A stretch of DNA of 32,489 bases from Myxococcota bacterium (GTDB taxonomy: Bacteria > Myxococcota_A > UBA9042 > DTJE01). The notes beneath the pieces were generated by a model. It saw only the letters and a program-made list of their open reading frames with translations. It searched no databases and was not told where the DNA came from. Positions within the stretch are counted from its first letter, which is position 1; every line of letters begins with the position of its first letter. The position numbers and the translations under genes were made by a program. Shown one piece after another: positions 1-9,974 of the stretch. The stretch is from assembly GCA_029975745.1 (NCBI GenBank), contig JARKOL010000182.1, positions 1 through 32,489 on the forward strand, given 5' to 3'.

Positions 1-2
1 TG

Positions 3-35
3 GCGGTGCTGTTCGTGCTGCGGTTCGTCGTGTAG
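3..35 (+). CDS. C-terminal end of an upstream CDS truncated by the window edge (...AVLFVLRFVV*)
   Basis: Open frame from the window start to TAG at 33-35, convergent with the next gene; too short to identify. Confidence 0.35.
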   Translation, partial: AVLFVLRFVV

Positions 36-57
36 GGCCGGGGGTTCAAGGCGGCGT

Positions 58-774
58 TCAGAACAGGTGGATCGGCCAGCCGTGTTCGCGGGCGACCGGC
101 AGCAGGCTGGCGGGCTTGTCGTGCCGGCCGACGACCATGGCCTGGCGGGCGTCCAGCAGCATCTCCAGATCGCCCTTGCTGTCGCCGAACGCCAGGTCCG
201 GGCGGCGCCCGATGACCTTGCCGATGGCCTCGACCTTGCCGGCGTTCGCGATCAGGGGCAACTCGGGCCGGTCCGTCAGGCGACCGTCCTCGACGACCAC
301 CGACATCCCGATGACGCGGTCCGGCATGAAGCCCATCCGCCGACCGCCCTCGGTCACCGTCCAGCGGTTCGTCGCGGACACGATCCAGATGTCGAATCCG
401 GCCGCCGCCAGTCCCTGGGCCAGCGCCTGCATCTTGGGACGGTAGTTCGGCCAGGCGTGGGCCAACTGGCGCGACCACCGGACCACGTCCTGGACGGGGA
501 TGCCGGCCATGGCCTGGACCGCCCAGGAATAGCCCTCGGCGCGGCTGACCTCGACCCGCGCCTCGTAGTCCGCGTAGATGTCGCGTCCGCAGTCGTGCTG
601 GGGCAGCAGGTCCCCCGCGATCAGCCAGCGAAAGAACGCCTCGCCCAGATCCTCGGACCACAGGGTGCCGTCGGCGTCGAAGCACGCCAGCGGCGCGGGG
701 CCGGGGGCATCCAGCACGGCCTGGATGGCGTCACGGAACTCGGGATCGAACGGGGCAAGCCAGGTCGGGGTCAT
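58..774 (-). CDS. HAD-superfamily (HAD-IB-like) phosphatase
   Basis: Motifs CFDADGTLW (DxDGT), IVSATNRWTV, FGDSKGDLEML. Start placed at the internal Met (MTPTWLAPFDP) rather than the longer ORF start at 840. Confidence 0.8.
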   Translation of the reverse strand: MTPTWLAPFDPEFRDAIQAVLDAPGPAPLACFDADGTLWSEDLGEAFFRWLIAGDLLPQHDCGRDIYADYEARVEVSRAEGYSWAVQAMAGIPVQDVVRWSRQLAHAWPNYRPKMQALAQGLAAAGFDIWIVSATNRWTVTEGGRRMGFMPDRVIGMSVVVEDGRLTDRPELPLIANAGKVEAIGKVIGRRPDLAFGDSKGDLEMLLDARQAMVVGRHDKPASLLPVAREHGWPIHLF

Positions 775-858
775 GTCCACCTCCACAGTCCGCTCGTTTC
801 TCGCATCGGGGCCGGGCGGTGTCAACGGAAAACGGCGCAAGCAGGCACGAAAGCGCCC

Positions 859-1716
859 TCAGATCGGTGGGGCCTTGAACCCGTGACCGATGACCTCGGT
901 GACATCGTGGACGAACGTGAATGCCTGGGGATCGATGTCCTTGACCGCCTTGGTCGCCACGGCCAGTTGGCGGGTTCGCAGGATGACCAGGACGACGGGC
1001 CGAGGCTCCCCGGTGTACGCGCCGCTGGCCGCCAGGATGGTGGCGCCGCGGTCCAGCCGCTCCATCAGGGCCTGGGACACCTCCTCGGGGCGCGAGGTCA
1101 CCGTCAGCATGGCCTTGTTCGCGTCGATGCCGATGATGGTCCGTTCGACCACCACCGATTCGATTCCGATGACGACGACGGTCGCCAGGGCAGGCTCCAG
1201 GCCATAGACGGCGGCCAGAACCAGCACCACCGCCCCGTTCAGCACGAACAGCAGCACGCCGATGCTCAGCGAACTGACCTTGCGCACGGCGGCGGCGATG
1301 ACGTCGGTGCCGCCCTGGGACGCCCGCGCCCGGAAGATCAGTCCGGTCCCGAACCCGGTGATGACGCTGCCGAAGATCAGGTTCAGGTACAGATCCTGGA
1401 CCGGGTGCCAGTCGGCCAGCGGCGCGGTGGCCCACAACGCCACCGACAGACCGGCCATCCCGACCAGGCTGCCGGCCAGGAACTCCCGATTCAGGTAGCG
1501 GCGCGACAGCCAGAACACGGGAATGTTCAGCAGGAACAGCCCGATGCCCGCCGGAATCGGCGTGACGTACGACAGCAGGACCGCCAGGCCCGCGACCCCC
1601 GCCGTCACCAGGTGGGCGGGGACCAGGAACACCTGGATTCCCACAGCCGCAAACAGGGACCCCAGCACGATCAGGACGGCCTGGTTGATCCGATCCCGGT
1701 TGATCTTGAACCGCAT
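859..1716 (-). CDS. YitT family integral membrane protein (DUF161/DUF2179 type)
   Basis: MRFKINRDRINQAVLIVLGSLFAAVGIQVFLVPAHLVTAGVAGLAVLLSY..., hydrophobic helices, C-terminal cytosolic domain (TVTSRPEEVSQALMERLDRGATILAASGAYTGEPRPVVLVILRTRQL) typical of YitT. Confidence 0.85.
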   Translation of the reverse strand: MRFKINRDRINQAVLIVLGSLFAAVGIQVFLVPAHLVTAGVAGLAVLLSYVTPIPAGIGLFLLNIPVFWLSRRYLNREFLAGSLVGMAGLSVALWATAPLADWHPVQDLYLNLIFGSVITGFGTGLIFRARASQGGTDVIAAAVRKVSSLSIGVLLFVLNGAVVLVLAAVYGLEPALATVVVIGIESVVVERTIIGIDANKAMLTVTSRPEEVSQALMERLDRGATILAASGAYTGEPRPVVLVILRTRQLAVATKAVKDIDPQAFTFVHDVTEVIGHGFKAPPI

Positions 1717-1836
1717 GATCCACTCCGCATCCCGGCCGGCCCCGTTGCCGGTTTTCGGGCGCGCGGATGGTACCCGAAACGGCCGCTTTCGCCTACAATC
1801 CGCCCCCGGGTCGGCGACCAGGAAGGAGAAGAGGCG

Positions 1837-2661
1837 ATGATCGAACGGACCCCCGGCGCGCTGCGGCGCCTTCACGAAGTCGGCGCGTTCGCGCTGGACA
1901 TGGACGGCACGGTCTATCTGGGGGCGCGGGTGTTGCCCGGCGCCCACGACTTCGTGTCGCGGTGTCGTCGGGACGGCATTCCCTTCGCGATGCTGACGAA
2001 CAATTCTTCGAAAAGTCGTCGTGAATACGGCGAAAAACTGGCGCGAATGGGGCTGGATGTCGGCGAGGACGGCGTGATGACGTCGGGCGAGGCGACGATC
2101 CGGTACCTGCACCGCGAGCACCCTGGGCGGCGGGTCTATCTGGTCGCCACGCCTTCCTACGAGGCCGAGGTCCGGGAGGGCGGCGTGCCCCTGGCTGCCG
2201 GGCGTTCGGACGCCGACGTGGCCGTGCTGGCCTTCGACACCGGCCTGACGTTCGACAAGCTGGTCGTGCTGTGCGACCTGGTTCGCGACGGCAAGCCGTT
2301 CATCGCCACGCACCCGGACTTCAATTGCCCGGTGGACGGGGGGTACATTCCCGACGTCGGGTCGTTCCTGGCCCTGGTGCAGGCCTCGACCGGCCGCCGG
2401 CCCGACGTGATCATCGGCAAGCCCGGCCGGATGATGGTCGCGGCGCTGTGCGAACGCTGGAACCTGCCCGCCGAACGCATCGCGTACGTGGGCGACCGCC
2501 TGTACACCGACATCGCGATGGCCGCCGATTCGGGGATGCTGGGCATCCTGGTGTTGTCGGGCGAAACGTCGCTGGCGGACCTGGAGGGCTCCCCGCACCA
2601 GCCGGACCTGGTCATCGATGGCCTGGCGGAACTGGTGGAGCTTCTGGGACAGCGGGCCTGA
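1837..2661 (+). CDS. HAD-IIA family hydrolase (NagD/phosphoglycolate phosphatase-like)
   Basis: ALDMDGTVYLGARVLPGA, MLTNNSSKSRREY, IIGKPGRMM, YVGDRLYTDIAMA; upstream RBS AAGGAG. Confidence 0.88.
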   Translation: MIERTPGALRRLHEVGAFALDMDGTVYLGARVLPGAHDFVSRCRRDGIPFAMLTNNSSKSRREYGEKLARMGLDVGEDGVMTSGEATIRYLHREHPGRRVYLVATPSYEAEVREGGVPLAAGRSDADVAVLAFDTGLTFDKLVVLCDLVRDGKPFIATHPDFNCPVDGGYIPDVGSFLALVQASTGRRPDVIIGKPGRMMVAALCERWNLPAERIAYVGDRLYTDIAMAADSGMLGILVLSGETSLADLEGSPHQPDLVIDGLAELVELLGQRA

Positions 2662-2674
2662 CCGGTCGCACGGC

Positions 2675-4276
2675 CTACAGGATCTGCCACGAGAATCGCA
2701 GCATCAGCCGGTGTTCCGTCTGCAGGTGGTCGGACCGATCGTTGTCCAACAGCAGCTTGAACACGTAGTTCAGCGACACGAACGAGGCCAGCCGAAGGCC
2801 GATATTGCTTTCCCAGTCCACGATCGGGTGCTTCCAGTCGTGGACCGGTTCCAGCAGTTCCAGTTCCGTGGTCGCCAGCACCCAGCGCGAGATGCGCAGC
2901 GAAGCGACCGCGGTGGCCTCGATGCCGTACTGGGATGCGTCGTCTCGCCGGAACACCCGGAACACGCCCTTGGTGTCGGAAGGGCGGCTGCTCAGCAGGC
3001 CCCGCGTGAACAGCATCCGACCGCCGAACCCGACGCGGATGTTGGCGTCGAACCAGTTGGACGCGACGACGATGAAACCCAGGCCCGCACCGCCCTTCAG
3101 TTCGCTGGGGGCCAGCGGCCGGGACATCTCGAACTCGCCCTTGTGCGTGCCCAGGCTGCGAATCGGCTGGTCGTTGCCATCGACCTGGATGACCTCGGTG
3201 GGGCTGTCGAAGTTCACGGTGCCGGGAAACAGGGCCGTCTGGGCGCCCACCCGAACGTAGGGACCGAACCACGGCACCACCCGATACACGTACACCGTGT
3301 CGAACTTCAGTTCGTCCAGGTCCTTCTGGAACGGCTCGCCGGGCAGCTTGACCTGCTTTTCCTCCAGCTTCAGCCGGGCATAGACGAAGTGCTTGGGGGG
3401 CTTGTACTGCAACAGGAAATCGACGAACCCGCCCACGGTGAATCCGAAACCGGACCGGAACCCCACGACGTCCGAGCGGCGGTTGGCCTCGGCGTCGCCG
3501 CCCAGGACCAGGTTGACCCGCAGATCCTTGTTGCGGACGACGCGGTCCGGCAGTTCGATTTCGCCGGCCCCCATGAACGAACCGTCTTCCTTGTCGATGA
3601 CCAGCGTCAGGTCGATCTGCTCGCCCGGACCCACCCGGAAGGTGAAGAAGTCGCGTCGCGCCTGGAAGTTCTCGCCGGTGCGGATCAGCATGTACCGGCC
3701 GGGCGCCAGGATCCAGGTGCGGACCTCGTCGCCCAGTTCGACGTCAGCCCCCAGGCCCACGCCCAGCGACCGTCGTTCGGGCAGTGCCAGCAGTTCGTAG
3801 TTGCCCCGGAAGGGCGTGAACCGCTCATCGACGACCTGGATGACGACGGCGCCCCACGTCGCGGGCACGACCGTCGTCTGGCCCTCCTTGACCAGGACGC
3901 GCCGTCGCTGGCGCTGTTCCGCCGGGCCCGAACCCAGGCGGATTTCGTAGATGCCGGGATCCACGACCGCGCGTCGGCCGGTGGGAACCGTCTGCAGGAT
4001 CCGGCCGTCCTTCATCACCAGATAGGGCGGTTCCAGGCGCGGATCGGTCATCGCCGGCACGAACACCGCCCCCTGGGCCGGGGGGATCAGGGTCGGATCG
4101 GCGGCCAACTGCTCGGCGGGTGGCAGCGCGTCCCAGGTGTCGGCACGCTCCCGGGCTCGGCGACTGGCGGCACCGGCGTCGCCGGGCCAGGCGATCAGGA
4201 TCATCGTCGCCAACAACAGGCACGCCGTCGGCCCCAGGCCGCTGCGGAGCATTCCGTGTGGCGCCTCCCTCCTCAT
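2675..4276 (-). CDS. Predicted exported protein: Ig-like periplasmic N-terminal region plus C-terminal outer-membrane beta-barrel-like region; unknown function
   Basis: Hydrophobic signal segment (ACLLLATMILIAWPGDAGAA), alternating aromatic/polar strands to the C-terminus (SLNYVFKLLLDNDRSDHLQTEHRLMLRFSWQIL). Start overlaps the stop of the PqiC-like gene (ATGA at 4276-4273). Confidence 0.65.
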   Translation of the reverse strand: MRREAPHGMLRSGLGPTACLLLATMILIAWPGDAGAASRRARERADTWDALPPAEQLAADPTLIPPAQGAVFVPAMTDPRLEPPYLVMKDGRILQTVPTGRRAVVDPGIYEIRLGSGPAEQRQRRRVLVKEGQTTVVPATWGAVVIQVVDERFTPFRGNYELLALPERRSLGVGLGADVELGDEVRTWILAPGRYMLIRTGENFQARRDFFTFRVGPGEQIDLTLVIDKEDGSFMGAGEIELPDRVVRNKDLRVNLVLGGDAEANRRSDVVGFRSGFGFTVGGFVDFLLQYKPPKHFVYARLKLEEKQVKLPGEPFQKDLDELKFDTVYVYRVVPWFGPYVRVGAQTALFPGTVNFDSPTEVIQVDGNDQPIRSLGTHKGEFEMSRPLAPSELKGGAGLGFIVVASNWFDANIRVGFGGRMLFTRGLLSSRPSDTKGVFRVFRRDDASQYGIEATAVASLRISRWVLATTELELLEPVHDWKHPIVDWESNIGLRLASFVSLNYVFKLLLDNDRSDHLQTEHRLMLRFSWQIL

Positions 4277-5166
4277 GGCGAGGTCTCCGGCGGCTCGGAC
4301 GTGGCCGGGGGCTTGGGAAGCGCGGCGGGTTCGTCCGGCACGATCAGGTCGTCGTCCCATCCGGTGGGGTCCGGCGTCTGGCCGCGCTCCGGGGAGGCCC
4401 CCGAGGGGCGTGTCCGCTGCTGCCGCGTGCGCTGCTCGATCAAGGTGGGCGCCTCGTCGTCCACGGCGGGCGGCGGCATCTCGAGCGTTGCCGGCACATC
4501 ACGATCGGCGCTGATCACCCGGTCCAGTTCCGCGGTGACCCGGACCATCTCCTCGGCCAGGATCTGGGACAGCGTGCGAACCACATAGACGGGCTGCTTC
4601 TCGTACACCTTGCGCTGGCGGTCGAAGTGGTAGTTCCACAAGGGCATCTTGTCGTGGAATCGCACCAGCTCGAATCGCATGGCCAGGTGGCCGTACCAGA
4701 CGGGACCCGAGTCGTATTCCTCGATCGCCAGCACCTCGGCGGTCAGTTCGTAGTCCGGGTAGCGCTCGCCGTAGTCGCGGGTCACCTCGGCCACCAGGCG
4801 GGTGGATTCGATGTGGGTCTGGACCAGTTCGCGCAGCATCCGCTGGGGCTTCGCGGCCCACAACTGGTACACGTAGTACTGGAACTCGAACGGCGACTGG
4901 CGATAGACGATCTGGGGCCGGTCGTAGGGCAGGCCGACGCCGAACGGCTTGATCCGCAACTGGACCGGATGCAGGGGCGGGCGCGACTCGGTGGCGCGGT
5001 CGCGCACCATGGGGTAACTGAGCGTGTAGTAGCGGCGCGTGGGCGTCGAGGCGCACGCCGCCGCGCCGATTGCCAGCACGACCAGCAGGCCCCACGCGGC
5101 GATCCGGAAGGCTCCGGGCCGTGCTCGCGGGGCTTCGGGCCGTTGTCGATTGGGTGCGGTCGTCAT
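4273..5166 (-). CDS. ABC-type transport auxiliary lipoprotein (PqiC/DUF330-like)
   Basis: Lipobox IGAAACAS; RRYYTLSYP..., LRIKPFGVGLPYDRPQIVYRQSPFEFQYYVYQLWAAKPQRMLRELV. Adjacent to the MCE operon; proline/acid-rich C-terminal tail. Confidence 0.82.
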   Translation of the reverse strand: MTTAPNRQRPEAPRARPGAFRIAAWGLLVVLAIGAAACASTPTRRYYTLSYPMVRDRATESRPPLHPVQLRIKPFGVGLPYDRPQIVYRQSPFEFQYYVYQLWAAKPQRMLRELVQTHIESTRLVAEVTRDYGERYPDYELTAEVLAIEEYDSGPVWYGHLAMRFELVRFHDKMPLWNYHFDRQRKVYEKQPVYVVRTLSQILAEEMVRVTAELDRVISADRDVPATLEMPPPAVDDEAPTLIEQRTRQQRTRPSGASPERGQTPDPTGWDDDLIVPDEPAALPKPPATSEPPETSP

Positions 5167-6176
5167 TTCAACTTCCTTTCCTGTTCGTCGGAACTGCCCA
5201 GCAGCAGGGACGGGGTTTCGCGAATCAATCGCGAGAACTCGGTCAGGTTTTCCAGCGTCTCCAGCAGGTACGCCAGGCTTGCGAACACGTCCTCGCGCCC
5301 GCGCAGGATGGTCAACTCGAGGCTGTCGGACACCCGCCGGGCGGACGACACGAATTCCTTGACCTGCACGGCCATCGCCGGCACGTCCGCCTTCTCGACG
5401 GCGCGCTTCAGGTCCGCGGTCACGCGCTCGACGTTGCTTACCACCCGACGCACCTGCCGCGCATCGACCTCGCGCGACAGGCCTTCGGACAGGTCCCGGA
5501 TGGCGCGCATCGTGCGCTTGGCGTCGGCCTCCAGCTCGATCAGGGTCTTGTCCAGACGTTCCGCCGACCCGCCGACCGTCGTCGTGATGCGCAGGATGTT
5601 GGGACGGTTTTCCTCGATGGTGCCTCGGGTGGTGACCACCAGCTCGTCGATGTGATCGACGACGCGATAGAACTGCTCGCGTTTCTCGTCGGTCGTGTAG
5701 GTCGCGATCTGGTTGACCAGCAGCTCGATCTTCTCGGCGATGGACTCGGCCCGCCCCGTCAGCCGGTCGAACATCGACTCGCCGGCCAGGATCTCGCCGC
5801 CGGGCGCGACGAATTCGGACAGCGACGTGCCCCCCGACAGTTCGATGAACTTCAGCCCCGTGATGCCGGCCATGTTGACGACGGCCTTGGTGTCCTTCTT
5901 GATCGGCGTGCCCTGTTCCAGACTGACCCGGACGATCACCTCGCCGACGTCCTGGGGGTTGATCTTGATGACGGTCACGCTGCCGACGCGGACGCCGTTG
6001 TACTTGACCTGGGCGCCGGGCTCCAGCCCCGAGAGCGACATGTGATAGCGGATGGTGTACTCGTCGCGCCGCTCGCCCAGCCGAATGCCCGCCAGGACGA
6101 CCAGCGTCCCGACGAACAGGGTCAGCGAGGCCGCAACGAATATGCCGAGCCGCACCTTCTGGGCACGCGTGATCAT
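5163..6176 (-). CDS. MlaD family (MCE domain) lipid-transport substrate-binding protein
   Basis: N-terminal TM, GLEPGAQVKYNGVRVGSVTVIKINPQ...VRVSLEQGTPIKKDTKAVVNMAGITGLKFIELSGG, helical C-terminal region. ATGA overlap with flanking genes. Confidence 0.92.
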   Translation of the reverse strand: MITRAQKVRLGIFVAASLTLFVGTLVVLAGIRLGERRDEYTIRYHMSLSGLEPGAQVKYNGVRVGSVTVIKINPQDVGEVIVRVSLEQGTPIKKDTKAVVNMAGITGLKFIELSGGTSLSEFVAPGGEILAGESMFDRLTGRAESIAEKIELLVNQIATYTTDEKREQFYRVVDHIDELVVTTRGTIEENRPNILRITTTVGGSAERLDKTLIELEADAKRTMRAIRDLSEGLSREVDARQVRRVVSNVERVTADLKRAVEKADVPAMAVQVKEFVSSARRVSDSLELTILRGREDVFASLAYLLETLENLTEFSRLIRETPSLLLGSSDEQERKLK

Positions 6177-6970
6177 GCGGGTTCCTCCAGGACGTCCAGC
6201 AGGGATCGCGTCCCCGCGGGCATGTCGGGCATCCTCCGGGCGAAGAAGTCCGCGACGGCCGGGTGGGTACAGGCCTTGGCGTCCGCCAGGGGACCGGCGA
6301 AGTGCAGGGTGCCGCCGCGCCCCAGGAACACGACGTCGTCGGCGATGGCGTCAATGCTGGCCAGTTCGTGCGTGACGACGATGACGGTCATGTGGAACGT
6401 GCGCTTCAATCGCAGGATCAGGGCATCCAGGTCCGCGGCGGTCTGGGGGTCCAGGCCGGCGGACGGCTCGTCGCACAGCAGCACGTCGGGATCCAGGACC
6501 ATGGCTCGCGCCAGTGCCGCGCGCTTTCGCATGCCGCCGGACAGCTCGGAAGGCAGCATGGCGCCGGCGTGGCCCAGGCCGACCAGGTCCAGTTTCAGGC
6601 GGACGATTTCGTCGATCACCGGCCGGGGCAGGGTGGTGTGGACCGACAGCGGCAGGACGATGTTTTCGGACACCGTGATCGAGTTCAACATCGCCCCGGC
6701 CTGGAACAGCAGGCCCACGCGCGCCAGGGCGCTCGCCAGCGCCTCCTCGGACAGGTCGGTCAGGACGCGACCATCGACGGTGACGCTGCCGGACCAGGGG
6801 GTCAGCAGGCCGACGATGCACTTCAACAGCGTGCTCTTGCCGCAGCCGGACCCGCCTACGATGGTCGTGACGCGCCCCCGCGGAAAGTCCACGGACAGGT
6901 CGTCCAGCACCTTGCGGTCGCCGTATCCGGCCGTCAGGTTGCGCACGCTGATGATCGCGTCCCCGTTCAT
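6173..6970 (-). CDS. MlaF-like ABC transporter ATP-binding protein
   Basis: Walker A GGSGCGKST, signature LSGGMRKRAALARAM, Walker B VLLCDEPSAGLDP; MlaF-type LLFQAGAMLNSITVSENI. Confidence 0.94.
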   Translation of the reverse strand: MNGDAIISVRNLTAGYGDRKVLDDLSVDFPRGRVTTIVGGSGCGKSTLLKCIVGLLTPWSGSVTVDGRVLTDLSEEALASALARVGLLFQAGAMLNSITVSENIVLPLSVHTTLPRPVIDEIVRLKLDLVGLGHAGAMLPSELSGGMRKRAALARAMVLDPDVLLCDEPSAGLDPQTAADLDALILRLKRTFHMTVIVVTHELASIDAIADDVVFLGRGGTLHFAGPLADAKACTHPAVADFFARRMPDMPAGTRSLLDVLEEPA

Positions 6971-6972
6971 GC

Positions 6973-8079
6973 TCACCCGAAATAGAAAATCAGCGAAAAG
7001 AAGGCGTCCGCCGCGATGACCATGAAGATGGCCTGGACGACCGACGACGTGGTCGCGATGCCGACGCCCTCGGCGCCGCCCTTCACCTGGAATCCGCGGT
7101 GCGCGCCCACGAACACGATGATCCAGCCGAACGAGATGCTCTTGACCAGGCCCGTCAACAGATCCTTGACCCGCAGGGCGTCCAGCAACTGGTTCAGGAA
7201 CACGCTGGGCGACAGGTCCAGATAGGTGATCGCGATCAGGAAGCCGCCGGCGATGCCCAGCAGATTCGCGACCACCGTCAGCAGGGGCTGGGTGATCGTG
7301 ATGGCCAGGAATCGCGGGACGACCAGATAGCGGATCGGGTGGATGCCCATCGTCTTCAGGGCATCGACTTCCTCGGTGATCGTCATCGTGGCGATCTCGG
7401 CCGCGGTGGCCGAACCGATGCGGCCCGCCAGCAGGATCGCGGTCATCAAAGGGCCCATCTCGGCGGTCATGGCGATGCCGACCAGGTCCGCGATGAAGAT
7501 GTTGGCCCCGAACTGGCGCAACTGGGCCGCCGACTGCAGCGCCACGACCAGGCCCACCAGCAGCGACACCAGCGCGATGATGCCCAGCGACTCGAGCCCG
7601 ATGCGGACCATCTGCTCGACCACGGCGGACACGCGGACGCGCTCGCGGGGGCGGAACAGGCCGACCACCGTGAAGTGCAGCGTGTCCACGAACAGGACCA
7701 GCAGCAGGACCATGCCCTCCCAGGCTCGCGCGGTCTGGTCGCCCAGCCGCTCGAAGAAGCCGGGGCGCGTGACCTGGCCATCCAGGCCGTCCAGCCGGAT
7801 GCGGAACACCGACAGGGCATCGCGTGCGGTCGGGCTGGCGCCGGTCAGCAGCAGGCGGCCGCCGTCCCGGGCGACGCGACGCTTCAGGACGTGGCAGAAC
7901 GCCGCGCCGGCGCTGTCCATCGAGGTGACCGCGCCCAGATCCAGGTGCGTCGGGGCGCCACGCCGCGCGGCCAGCAGCGGCTGGATTCGCGCGTGGTGGG
8001 CGGGGACCGTGGACCGATCGAGCACGCCCTCGATGCGCAGTTCCAGCGGCTGGGCGGTCGGGACGGTCGGTGCGGACAT
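6973..8079 (-). CDS. MlaE family ABC transporter permease with N-terminal STAS-like domain
   Basis: STAS-like N-terminus (LRIEGVLDRSTVPAHHARIQPLLAARRGAPTHLDLGAVTSMDSAGAAF) then MlaE permease motifs (LLAGRIGSATAAEIATMTITEEVDALKTMGIHPIRYLVVPRFLA). Internal Met chosen. Confidence 0.92.
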   Translation of the reverse strand: MSAPTVPTAQPLELRIEGVLDRSTVPAHHARIQPLLAARRGAPTHLDLGAVTSMDSAGAAFCHVLKRRVARDGGRLLLTGASPTARDALSVFRIRLDGLDGQVTRPGFFERLGDQTARAWEGMVLLLVLFVDTLHFTVVGLFRPRERVRVSAVVEQMVRIGLESLGIIALVSLLVGLVVALQSAAQLRQFGANIFIADLVGIAMTAEMGPLMTAILLAGRIGSATAAEIATMTITEEVDALKTMGIHPIRYLVVPRFLAITITQPLLTVVANLLGIAGGFLIAITYLDLSPSVFLNQLLDALRVKDLLTGLVKSISFGWIIVFVGAHRGFQVKGGAEGVGIATTSSVVQAIFMVIAADAFFSLIFYFG

Positions 8080-8226
8080 GGGCCTCCCCGCTGCGGCCGG
8101 CCCGCCCGCTGCAGGATTCCCGGGGCAAACAAGGCCGGACAAGCCCATCGATTGTCCGTCCGCGGGCCCCGGGGGTCAAGTTTGCGGGCGCGTCGTGCGC
8201 GCGAAGGCGACCTCGGTGGGCCGCTC

Positions 8227-8262
8227 TTGACAAAATGCGCATGAGGTACAGAATATGCGCAT
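8227..8262 (+). promoter_or_regulatory. Candidate sigma70-type promoter (TTGACA at 8227-8232) with two copies of palindrome ATGCGCAT (8235-8242, 8255-8262), putative ArgR operator
   Basis: Two identical self-complementary octamers at 20 bp centre spacing within and just after the candidate promoter, directly upstream of argR. Confidence 0.5.
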
Positions 8263-8302
8263 TCTTGCGGCGGCCCCTGCGGGACGCCACGGAGGGCGAA
8301 CG

Positions 8303-8773
8303 ATGCCGGTCAAGGACGATCGCTGGGCGGAACGCCTTGCTGCCATCCGGGATCTGCTGGGAAGTCGATCCGTTCGACGCCAGGAGGATCTGTCGATGGC
8401 CCTGCGCAGCCAGGGGTTTTCGGTGACGCAATCCAGCGTGTCCCGGGATCTGGCGGAACTGGGGGCGATCAAGGTCGAGGGGCGGTACGTGCTGCCCATC
8501 GCTGCCGGCACGGGGTCGGGCGTCAGCGAGGTCGCCGAAGTGGCGGCGGCCCTGCGAGGGATCCGTCCGGCCGGGCCCAACCTGCTGGTGCTGCTGACGC
8601 CACCGGGCCGCGCGCAATGGGTCGGTCTGGCGATCGATCGGGCCGCGTATGCCGAGGTGGTCGGCACCATTGCCGGGGACGACACGGTGTTCGTCGCCAC
8701 CTCGGGGCGGCGGGGCCAGGAACGCGTGGTGGCGCGGCTGAACCTGGCGGCGCGGGAGGCCGGAAATGCATGA
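8303..8773 (+). CDS. argR: Arginine repressor ArgR
   Basis: Winged-helix N-terminus ([48 protein letters not shown]) and C-terminal oligomerisation/Arg-binding region ([11 protein letters not shown]); first gene of the arginine operon. Confidence 0.88.
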   Translation: MPVKDDRWAERLAAIRDLLGSRSVRRQEDLSMALRSQGFSVTQSSVSRDLAELGAIKVEGRYVLPIAAGTGSGVSEVAEVAAALRGIRPAGPNLLVLLTPPGRAQWVGLAIDRAAYAEVVGTIAGDDTVFVATSGRRGQERVVARLNLAAREAGNA

Positions 8774-9974
8774 ACCCATCGTGCTGGCGTTCTCGGGTGG
8801 CCTGGACACGTCGTTCTGCGTTCCCTGGCTGATCGAGCGTCATGGCCGACCCGTGATGACCGTCACGGTCGATACCGGCGGTCTGGACGACTCGGATCGC
8901 GCGCGATTGGAGTCCCGCGCGCTGGAACTGGGAGCGAGTCGGCACGTCCTGGAGGATGCCCGGGGGGCGTTCTTCGACGACACGCTGCGGTTCCTGATCA
9001 TGGGCAACGTCCTGCGCGGTCATCTGTACCCGTTGTGCGTGGGCGCCGAGCGGACGTTGCAGGCGCGCGAGGTCGCGCGGGTCGCTCGGGAGGTGGGCGC
9101 CTGGGCGGTCGCGCACGGTTCGACCGCCGCGGGAAACGACCAGGTCCGGTTCGAGGCGGCGCTTCGGGTGCTGGCGCCGGGGATGGAACTGCTGGCGCCG
9201 ATCCGGGACGAGGGCCTGTCCCGCGAGGCCGAAACGGCATGGCTGGTCAAGCGGGGCTTCGAGGTGCCGGCGAAGACGACGGCGTACTCGATCAACCGCG
9301 GCCTGTGGGGCTGCACCATCGGCGGTCGCGAAACGAATGACACCGTCGAGTCCCTGCCCGAGGACGCGTGGGTCCTGACGCGGGGGGCGTTCGAGGGTGC
9401 GCGGGAAAGCCAGGTCCATCGACTGGCATTCGAGCGAGGGGTGCCCGTGGGGATCGACGGCCAGGCACTTTCCCCGGTGGCCCTGATCGAGCGGCTGGAC
9501 GCCCTGGCCGGCCCGTTCGGGGTCGGTCGCGGCATTCACCTGGGGGACACGATCTTCGGGTTGAAGGGGCGCGTGGCGTTCGAGGCGCCCGCCGCGACGG
9601 TGCTGATCACGGCGCATCGGGAGCTCGAGAAACTGGTGCTGACGGCGCGCCAGCAGCGGGTCAAGGATTCGGTGGCGGTGATCTATGGCGATCTGGTCCA
9701 CGAGGCCCAGGCCCTGGAGCCCGCGTGCCGCGACATCGAGGCGCTGTTCCTGCGCAGCCAGCAGCGCGTGACCGGCGAGGTGCGGTTCCGGCTGCGTCCC
9801 GGCGGGCTGTTCGTCGAGGGCGTGACGTCGGCGCATTCGCTGCGGGACGCATCGAAGGGGGTGTACGGCGAGGCGGCGGGGGAGTGGACCGCGGCGGACG
9901 CACGCGGTTTCGCCCGGATGCTGGCGATCCCGGCGATGCTCGCGGCGCGGGCCGACGGAGGGGGTGCGGCGTGA
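8766..9974 (+). CDS. argG: Argininosuccinate synthase
   Basis: [16 protein letters not shown] (PP-loop), [56 protein letters not shown]. Confidence 0.93.
   Translation: MHEPIVLAFSGGLDTSFCVPWLIERHGRPVMTVTVDTGGLDDSDRARLESRALELGASRHVLEDARGAFFDDTLRFLIMGNVLRGHLYPLCVGAERTLQAREVARVAREVGAWAVAHGSTAAGNDQVRFEAALRVLAPGMELLAPIRDEGLSREAETAWLVKRGFEVPAKTTAYSINRGLWGCTIGGRETNDTVESLPEDAWVLTRGAFEGARESQVHRLAFERGVPVGIDGQALSPVALIERLDALAGPFGVGRGIHLGDTIFGLKGRVAFEAPAATVLITAHRELEKLVLTARQQRVKDSVAVIYGDLVHEAQALEPACRDIEALFLRSQQRVTGEVRFRLRPGGLFVEGVTSAHSLRDASKGVYGEAAGEWTAADARGFARMLAIPAMLAARADGGGAA

Noticed and set aside
67-2661. Very long plus-strand ORF (864 aa) antisense to the HAD and YitT genes
   Set aside because: The first ~590 aa are low-complexity antisense translation; only the part from 1837 (NagD-like) is supported. 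Long antisense ORFs are expected at this GC content.
2618-7019. Long plus-strand ORFs (656, 511, 649 aa) across the Mla operon
   Set aside because: Complementary to well-supported MCE operon genes; Arg/Gly/His/Asp/Gln-rich with no recognisable motif.
8523-9836. 437-aa minus-strand ORF over argR/argG
   Set aside because: Antisense of conserved argG; composition typical of GC-driven spurious ORFs.
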